DNA from: a bacterium
GTDB lineage: Bacteria; Bacillota; Clostridia; Oscillospirales; Acutalibacteraceae
Assembly: GCA_020625635.1 (NCBI GenBank)
Contig: JAHLBL010000060.1
Location: 1-8,655 of the forward strand
DNA: 8,655 nt
Reading direction: 5' to 3'
The position numbers and the translations under genes were made by a program. Position 1 is the stretch's first letter. Each line of letters starts with the position of its first letter. The notes beneath the pieces are model-generated. The model was not told the DNA's origin. It saw only the letters and a program-made list of their open reading frames with translations, and made no database searches. This document shows positions 5,422 to 8,655 of the stretch, one piece after another.

Positions 5422-5451
5422 ATTATTCACAATTCCGCTCAAAAATGACAA
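5422..5451 (-). promoter_or_regulatory. probable promoter of the amidase gene (TTGTCA-18-AATAAT)
   Basis: On the minus strand, TTGTCA (5451-5446) is 18 bases from AATAAT (5427-5422). The expected start point near 5415 gives a leader of about 46 bases. That leader contains a weak 5-bp inverted repeat, TGCGC...GCGCA (5396-5411). Confidence 0.5.
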
Positions 5452-5500
5452 TTAAAATAATTAAATCTCTGTTACTTTTCATAAAAAATTTATCCATCTA

Positions 5501-5529
5501 TTGAAAAAGCAAAATAAACAGAGTATAAT
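5501..5529 (+). promoter_or_regulatory. sigma-A promoter of the DUF4870-like gene (TTGAAA-17-TATAAT)
   Basis: TTGAAA (5501-5506) and TATAAT (5524-5529) are 17 bases apart. Transcription would begin near 5536, leaving a 49-base leader with GAGAGG at 5571-5576, eight bases before ATG 5585. It is divergent from the amidase promoter, with the two -35 boxes 49 bases apart. Confidence 0.8.
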
Positions 5530-5584
5530 TCTATTGTATTGGGCGAGAGCTCAGACGAAAAAAAGAAAATGAGAGGTACAAAAA

Positions 5585-6079
5585 ATGGAAAATAACAACA
5601 TGCAGCAGCAGGAATATCAGCCTCAGACACAGGCTCCCGCTCCCCAGAACAGCAACACAAAGGTAATGTCGGTACTTGCTTATCTCGGCATCCTCGTTCT
5701 TATTCCGTTCTTCGCGGCTAAGAATGACGAGGAAGCTCAGTATCACACAAAGCAGGGCGCTATCAACTGTGTTCTTTGTGTCGCTTACAGCATCGCAACA
5801 TTTATCATTAACTTCGTAGTAGGTCTTATCTTCAAGCCCATTCAGAAGACTGTTGAACAGATTTCATACGCTGACGCGTTGAACTACTATACAACAGGTC
5901 AGCTTCCCACTACTCCCCATCCCGTAGCTACAATAGTTTCCGTTATCCTTGGTCTCGGCGCACTCTTCTTTACAGTACTCGCTATCATCGGTATCGTAAA
6001 CGCTGTTAAGGGCGAGAAGAAAGAGCTCCCCATCATCGGCAAGCTCACATTCCTCGACAAGTTCTTCCCCAACGTTTGA
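5585..6079 (+). CDS. DUF4870/Tic20-like small membrane protein
   Basis: A 164-residue membrane protein. The first 25 residues are a flexible, glutamine/proline-rich tail (QQQEYQPQTQAPAPQ). Three hydrophobic segments follow at about 27-44, 58-83 and 114-140. KVMSVLAYLGILVLIPFFAAK (26-46) followed by HTKQGAIN (54-61) matches the pattern of DUF4870/Tic20-like proteins, in which a conserved H-x-x-Q-G starts the second helix. The C-terminus (KGEKKELPIIGKLTFLDKF) is also typical, as IVNAVKGE plus a short soluble end recurs in relatives. Their molecular function in bacteria is not established. It has its own promoter and terminator, so it is a single-gene transcript. Unlike most genes nearby it starts with ATG and a clear GAGAGG site. 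Family assignment is from pattern memory only. Confidence 0.8.
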   Translation: MENNNMQQQEYQPQTQAPAPQNSNTKVMSVLAYLGILVLIPFFAAKNDEEAQYHTKQGAINCVLCVAYSIATFIINFVVGLIFKPIQKTVEQISYADALNYYTTGQLPTTPHPVATIVSVILGLGALFFTVLAIIGIVNAVKGEKKELPIIGKLTFLDKFFPNV

Positions 6080-6097
6080 TCCAATACTTAAAAGCGC

Positions 6098-6127
6098 AAA
6101 GGCTGTCGCAGACGCGGCAGCTTTTTT
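6098..6127 (+). terminator. intrinsic terminator after the DUF4870-like gene
   Basis: A 12-bp stem (6098-6109 with 6114-6125, ten Watson-Crick pairs and two G-U) closes an AGAC loop. Its 3' side passes into TTTTTT (6122-6127), with another T6 run at 6135-6140. It lies 18 bases after the stop codon. Confidence 0.85.
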
Positions 6128-6166
6128 CATTTCGTTTTTTCTGTCGGCTAAATCTTCCGAAAACTA

Positions 6167-6195
6167 TTTACAAAATGAACAAAAAATGATATAAT
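6167..6195 (+). promoter_or_regulatory. strong sigma-A promoter of the rubrerythrin gene (TTTACA-17-TATAAT)
   Basis: TTTACA (6167-6172) and a perfect TATAAT (6190-6195) are 17 bases apart, with TGA just before the -10 as an extended element. The start point would be near 6202. AGGAGG at 6211-6216, nine bases before ATG 6226, completes a very strong expression signal. No clear operator palindrome, such as a PerR box, was recognised. Confidence 0.85.
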
Positions 6196-6225
6196 ATTTG
6201 AAATTATCTAAGGAGGTTTTTTTAA

Positions 6226-6768
6226 ATGAAAAAATTTGTTTGCACAGTATGCGGATATATTTACGAGGGCGACGCCGCTCCCGAGCAGTGCCCCATTTGT
6301 AAGGCTCCCGCTTCTAAGTTCAATGAGCTTAAAGAGGACGCGGGTTATGCTACAATGCACATTCTCGGCGAGGCTCAGGGCGTCGACGAGGAGATCATCA
6401 AGGATCTGAGAGACAACTTCAACGGCGAGTGCAGCGAGGTCGGTATGTATCTTGCTATGGCGAGAGTTGCCGACAGAGAGGGTTATCCCGAGATCGCCGC
6501 AGCTTTTGAGAAGTATGCCTTTGAGGAGGCTGTTCACGCCGCTAAATTCGCGGAGCTGCTCGGCGAAGTCCTCACCGACTCAACCGAGAAGAACCTCAGA
6601 ATGAGAGCTGAGGCGGAAGCAGGCGCATGCGCGGGTAAGTTTGACCTTGCAAAGAGAGCAAAGGCGCAGAACCTTGACGCTATCCACGACACAGTCCACG
6701 AAATGGCAAAGGACGAGGCGAGACACGGTGCTGGCTTCGCGGGGCTATTAAAGAGATATTTCGGTTAA
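6226..6768 (+). CDS. reverse rubrerythrin (N-terminal rubredoxin, C-terminal diiron ferritin-like domain)
   Basis: A 180-residue non-haem iron protein that reduces hydrogen peroxide, protecting anaerobes from oxidative stress; electrons pass from NAD(P)H through a reductase to the rubredoxin site and then the diiron centre. The order is the reverse of classical rubrerythrin. CTVCG (6-10) and CPICK (22-26) form the rubredoxin iron site first, and a four-helix diiron domain follows from about residue 52. Candidate diiron ligands are Glu68 or Glu71, the E101-x-x-H104 pair, a glutamate near 128-131, and the E164-x-x-H167 pair. Length and domain order match reverse rubrerythrins of clostridia. It has a strong private promoter and a near-perfect Shine-Dalgarno, consistent with high expression. 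A DUF4177-like ORF follows after three bases, probably co-transcribed. No reductase partner lies in the window. Confidence 0.95.
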   Translation: MKKFVCTVCGYIYEGDAAPEQCPICKAPASKFNELKEDAGYATMHILGEAQGVDEEIIKDLRDNFNGECSEVGMYLAMARVADREGYPEIAAAFEKYAFEEAVHAAKFAELLGEVLTDSTEKNLRMRAEAEAGACAGKFDLAKRAKAQNLDAIHDTVHEMAKDEARHGAGFAGLLKRYFG

Positions 6769-6771
6769 GCT

Positions 6772-6927
6772 ATGAAGGAATACGCTGTAGAAGTTGTCAA
6801 CGGAATGTCTATGGCAAAAAAAGCTGCCGAGGTTATGAACGCTTACGCGGCTCAGGGCTGGACAGTCCTAAGAACCGAAGGCGTGAGCGCCTCGCTCGTA
6901 ATCGTCTTTGAACGCGACAAGGCGTAA
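6772..6927 (+). CDS. 51-residue DUF4177-like protein, coupled to rubrerythrin
   Basis: A small ORF of 51 residues beginning MKEYAVEVVNG and ending ASLVIVFERDKA. The middle, AAEVMNAYAAQGWTVLRTEG (18-37), shows the AAQGW pattern of DUF4177-type mini-domains. In these a strand, a helix, an A-x-x-G-W turn and two strands form a small alpha/beta fold. The function of the family is unknown. The ATG is only three bases after the rubrerythrin stop and has only a weak AAAGAGA inside the end of that gene, so translation is probably coupled to it. Two terminator hairpins follow, making a two-gene transcript. Codon use resembles the neighbour and the frame is fully open. An alternative is that translation is minor, but the residue pattern makes chance unlikely. 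Confidence 0.7.
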   Translation: MKEYAVEVVNGMSMAKKAAEVMNAYAAQGWTVLRTEGVSASLVIVFERDKA

Positions 6928-6940
6928 ATACTGATTTTTG

Positions 6941-6970
6941 ACAGAGCAGGAAAAACCTGCTCTGTTTCTT
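6941..6970 (+). terminator. intrinsic terminator after the rubrerythrin/DUF4177-like pair
   Basis: A perfect 10-bp stem, ACAGAGCAGG (6941-6950) with CCTGCTCTGT (6956-6965), closes an AAAAA loop. It is followed by TTCTTT. It lies 13 bases after the small ORF stop. Confidence 0.8.
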
Positions 6971-6981
6971 TATGAAAAACA

Positions 6982-7006
6982 CCCTCCGCACTGCGGAGGG
7001 CTTTTT
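6982..7006. terminator. bidirectional GC-rich terminator between convergent genes
   Basis: An 8-bp stem, CCCTCCGC (6982-6989) with its complement at 6993-7000, closes a three-base loop. CTTTTT follows on the plus strand. On the minus strand the stem is followed by TGTTTTTC, from the A-run at 6975-6979. It can stop read-through from the rubrerythrin unit and also end the leftward secreted-protein transcript, whose stop is at 7016. Confidence 0.8.
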
Positions 7007-7015
7007 ACAACATAT

Positions 7016-7351
7016 TTACTTGACCTTTACGGAAATATTGATTTTCTGCTTTGTGGTTTTGTTCTTAACGATAACCTTTGCTTTACCCGCGCCTTTGGCT
7101 GTGAGCTTGAGCTTTATTCTGTCGCCCTTCCATTTATAGAACTTGATATCGCATACATAAACATCGCTGACGTAGGCAGTAATATTCTTGCTCTTTTTCG
7201 AGGTGATGGTAACGGTTGTTGACGTTTTCTTTTTCATCGTTACCTTCGTCCTGCTCGCGTAGAAATCTCCGTCCTTGGCGCTGACGGAAACAGCGCAGGA
7301 GCAGACAATCAGAAGCGCGGCAAGCGCTGTGCAAATAATCTTTCTTATCAT
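7016..7351 (-). CDS. small secreted lysine-rich beta protein, bacterial Ig-like (Big_2-like) fold suspected
   Basis: A 111-residue protein with a classical signal peptide: basic MIRK, a hydrophobic stretch to about residue 20, and a likely signal peptidase I site after VSVSA (residue 25). The cysteine-containing LLIVCSC does not fit a good lipobox, since the residue before the first Cys is valine. The mature part of about 86 residues alternates short beta-like strands (KTSTTVTI, KIKLTAKG-type, KAKVIVKN, KINISVKVK). It ends as bacterial Ig-like domains do, with a G-x-A-K-V-x-V strand followed by an I-x-V-x-V strand. The lysine content is striking, so the product should be strongly basic and might bind anionic wall polymers; that is inference. 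AAAGGA lies 11 bases before the ATG. It follows the O-antigen-ligase gene after 41 bases and may share its transcript. No domain call is certain. Confidence 0.7.
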   Translation of the reverse strand: MIRKIICTALAALLIVCSCAVSVSAKDGDFYASRTKVTMKKKTSTTVTITSKKSKNITAYVSDVYVCDIKFYKWKGDRIKLKLTAKGAGKAKVIVKNKTTKQKINISVKVK

Positions 7352-7392
7352 TTTATCACCAAATCCTTTTTTACCGCGGGAATATAAGCGCG

Positions 7393-8655
7393 CTATTCCC
7401 CCTGCTTTTCTTTATTGACGATCCGCGTTATGTTAACTGTCAGCGCAAGGAAAATGAACAGAAGCGGCGTAACTATCGGCGTAGCGATATTGACCGTGCT
7501 CTGGATAAGGTAGCAGAGAACAGGAGCGCAGAACGCGAGCGCGAGGAAGTTCCTGCGCGCAGCCTTAAAAGCAGCGGCAACGGCTGAAATAAAGGTCACG
7601 AGATACGCCGTCAGCCCGAATACACCCGTAGTTATCAGATAGTTGAGAAACTCATTGTGGGCGCAGTTGGTTGTTTCGTCGCCGAAGCGCGCCTCCAGCT
7701 CGCCGAAGTACGGCGCAAATACCGAATAGAATGTGTCGGGACCGCAGCCGAATAGCTTGTCCTTCAACCCAAAGCCCTTAAAAATATCCCACGAGCGAAT
7801 CCACATAAAGCCGCGGTGAGTGCCCCATCTATCGTCGAATCGGAACAGCTTCATCGTTCCGTTCAGCTGTGAGGTCGTGTCGATGAACGTGTAGTTAATA
7901 AATAGTCCGATAAGCGTGAGCAGCGCCGCCGCGTAAACTCCGACCAGAACGGTGGAAACGAAACGCGGGAATGTGAGGTCGGGATTCCTGCCGATAATGA
8001 GCGCAAGCGCGACCGCGGCAGCGGCAACCACCGCGAGCAGGATCCAGCCCGTCGAGCCGTAAACCACCGAGCTCTGCATAGCTCCGAGCCCCTTGCGCTT
8101 TTGCGCGGCAAAGGAAATGATCCACACAGCCTTCGCGCCCGCGAGCATATACGCCGTCAGAGCGAAAAGCGAGCGAAGCGCAGCAGGCTTACGCGAGTAA
8201 AACAGCAGAAGCACCGCTATAACGGGCACAAGCCCGAGCAGTCCGCTGTCGCTGTCGGAGCACATCAGAGCCGCAAATACTGCCGCGCAGGAGCAGGCGT
8301 AAAGCACCCTGAGCCAAAGTTTTTCGCAGTTGATATACAGCACCGCGAAAAGCGGGATCATAAGACAGCAGTAGCACGAAACGATGTTTTTGTTGCCGAT
8401 CGTGGACATAAAGTTCTCGATACTGTAGCTGTTGTAGCCGTTATACATACCGAGCGGATCTATATAAAAATAATGCAGGACCGCCAGAGTGCTGACGATT
8501 ACCGAGCAAGCCGCGGCAGCGGCGAAAACGTAGTCTCTGAACTGATATACCCGCGAAACTATAATATACACGAGGAAGTAGCACAGTATCAGCAGCAATC
8601 CGTTGTTGCGTCCCGTAGAGGCGTACCATATACCCCGAAACGCGTACCACGGATA
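7393..8655 (-). CDS. O-antigen ligase / Wzy-type polysaccharide polymerase, 5' end beyond the window
   Basis: An integral membrane protein of at least 420 residues with about ten hydrophobic segments. The frame stays open to the right edge, so the true start is outside. A TTG at 8598 could be read as a start, but codons upstream of it (ending TGRNNGL) continue a typical family N-terminus, and no ribosome binding site precedes that TTG. The diagnostic region is the long extracytoplasmic loop: FGCGPDTFYSVFAPYFG, then an AHNEFLNYLITTGVFGL stretch near 7630-7670, matching the Wzy_C/WaaL (PF04932) signature G-x-G-P...AHN-x-x-L. Such proteins join lipid-linked glycans to an acceptor or polymerise repeat units at the outer face of the membrane. 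In a Gram-positive cell the product would be a capsule or secondary wall polysaccharide, not lipopolysaccharide. The substrate cannot be told. The secreted Ig-like gene follows. Confidence 0.85.
   Translation of the reverse strand, partial: YPWYAFRGIWYASTGRNNGLLLILCYFLVYIIVSRVYQFRDYVFAAAAACSVIVSTLAVLHYFYIDPLGMYNGYNSYSIENFMSTIGNKNIVSCYCCLMIPLFAVLYINCEKLWLRVLYACSCAAVFAALMCSDSDSGLLGLVPVIAVLLLFYSRKPAALRSLFALTAYMLAGAKAVWIISFAAQKRKGLGAMQSSVVYGSTGWILLAVVAAAAVALALIIGRNPDLTFPRFVSTVLVGVYAAALLTLIGLFINYTFIDTTSQLNGTMKLFRFDDRWGTHRGFMWIRSWDIFKGFGLKDKLFGCGPDTFYSVFAPYFGELEARFGDETTNCAHNEFLNYLITTGVFGLTAYLVTFISAVAAAFKAARRNFLALAFCAPVLCYLIQSTVNIATPIVTPLLFIFLALTVNITRIVNKEKQGE

Noticed and set aside
6208..6537. 109-codon minus-strand frame opposite the rubrerythrin gene
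   Set aside because: Mirror of a conserved gene, no start signal, and it would end inside the rubrerythrin promoter region.

Overview
The window looks like a chromosomal housekeeping and accessory segment from an anaerobic, Gram-positive Clostridia-type bacterium; an Oscillospiraceae/Ruminococcaceae-like gut lineage is my inference. The reasons are the strong AGGAGG-type ribosome binding sites, TTGACA/TATAAT-type promoters, GTG and TTG starts, a reverse-order rubrerythrin, a DegV lipid-binding protein, and a leaderless Amidase_3 enzyme. I saw no tRNA, rRNA, CRISPR array, intact insertion sequence or phage gene.

Layout. Positions 1-280 are non-coding and rich in hairpins: an 11-bp AT-rich stem with a minus-strand U-tract, an 83-base imperfect palindrome, and a GC hairpin just after degV. 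From 3791 down to 281 (minus strand) lies a tight five-gene unit: rsmF, ksgA, two tiny two-helix membrane proteins, and a DegV-family gene. The first three junctions overlap (two ATGA overlaps, then one of 11 bases), and the DegV-family ribosome binding site overlaps the preceding stop codon. The unit joins two 16S rRNA methyltransferases with unknown membrane proteins and a fatty-acid-binding protein. Divergent from it is a 44-residue, lysine/asparagine/glutamine-rich protein with three cysteines (3857-3991, plus). A GC hairpin separates it from a convergent LUD-domain gene (4081-4743, minus) that has its own strong promoter. Next is an Amidase_3-type cell-wall hydrolase starting at TTG (4827-5369, minus).

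A divergent promoter region (5370-5584) drives the amidase leftwards and a DUF4870/Tic20-like membrane protein rightwards (5585-6079), which ends at an intrinsic terminator. A separate strong promoter drives a reverse rubrerythrin (6226-6768) and, three bases later, a 51-residue DUF4177-like ORF (6772-6927). Two terminator hairpins follow, the second able to act in both directions. On the minus strand the right end carries a small secreted lysine-rich Ig-like protein (7016-7351). Upstream of it is an O-antigen-ligase/Wzy-type polymerase gene that is open to the window edge, so its start lies beyond 8655.

Functional themes: rRNA modification (rsmF, ksgA), peroxide defence (rubrerythrin), envelope work (amidase, O-antigen ligase, secreted Ig-like protein, small membrane proteins) and redox or carbon metabolism (LUD protein). 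Most genes are recognisable families. The least explained items are the two small membrane proteins inside the methyltransferase operon, the 44-residue Cys-containing protein, the amidase lacking the usual first zinc histidine, and the DUF4177-like partner of rubrerythrin.
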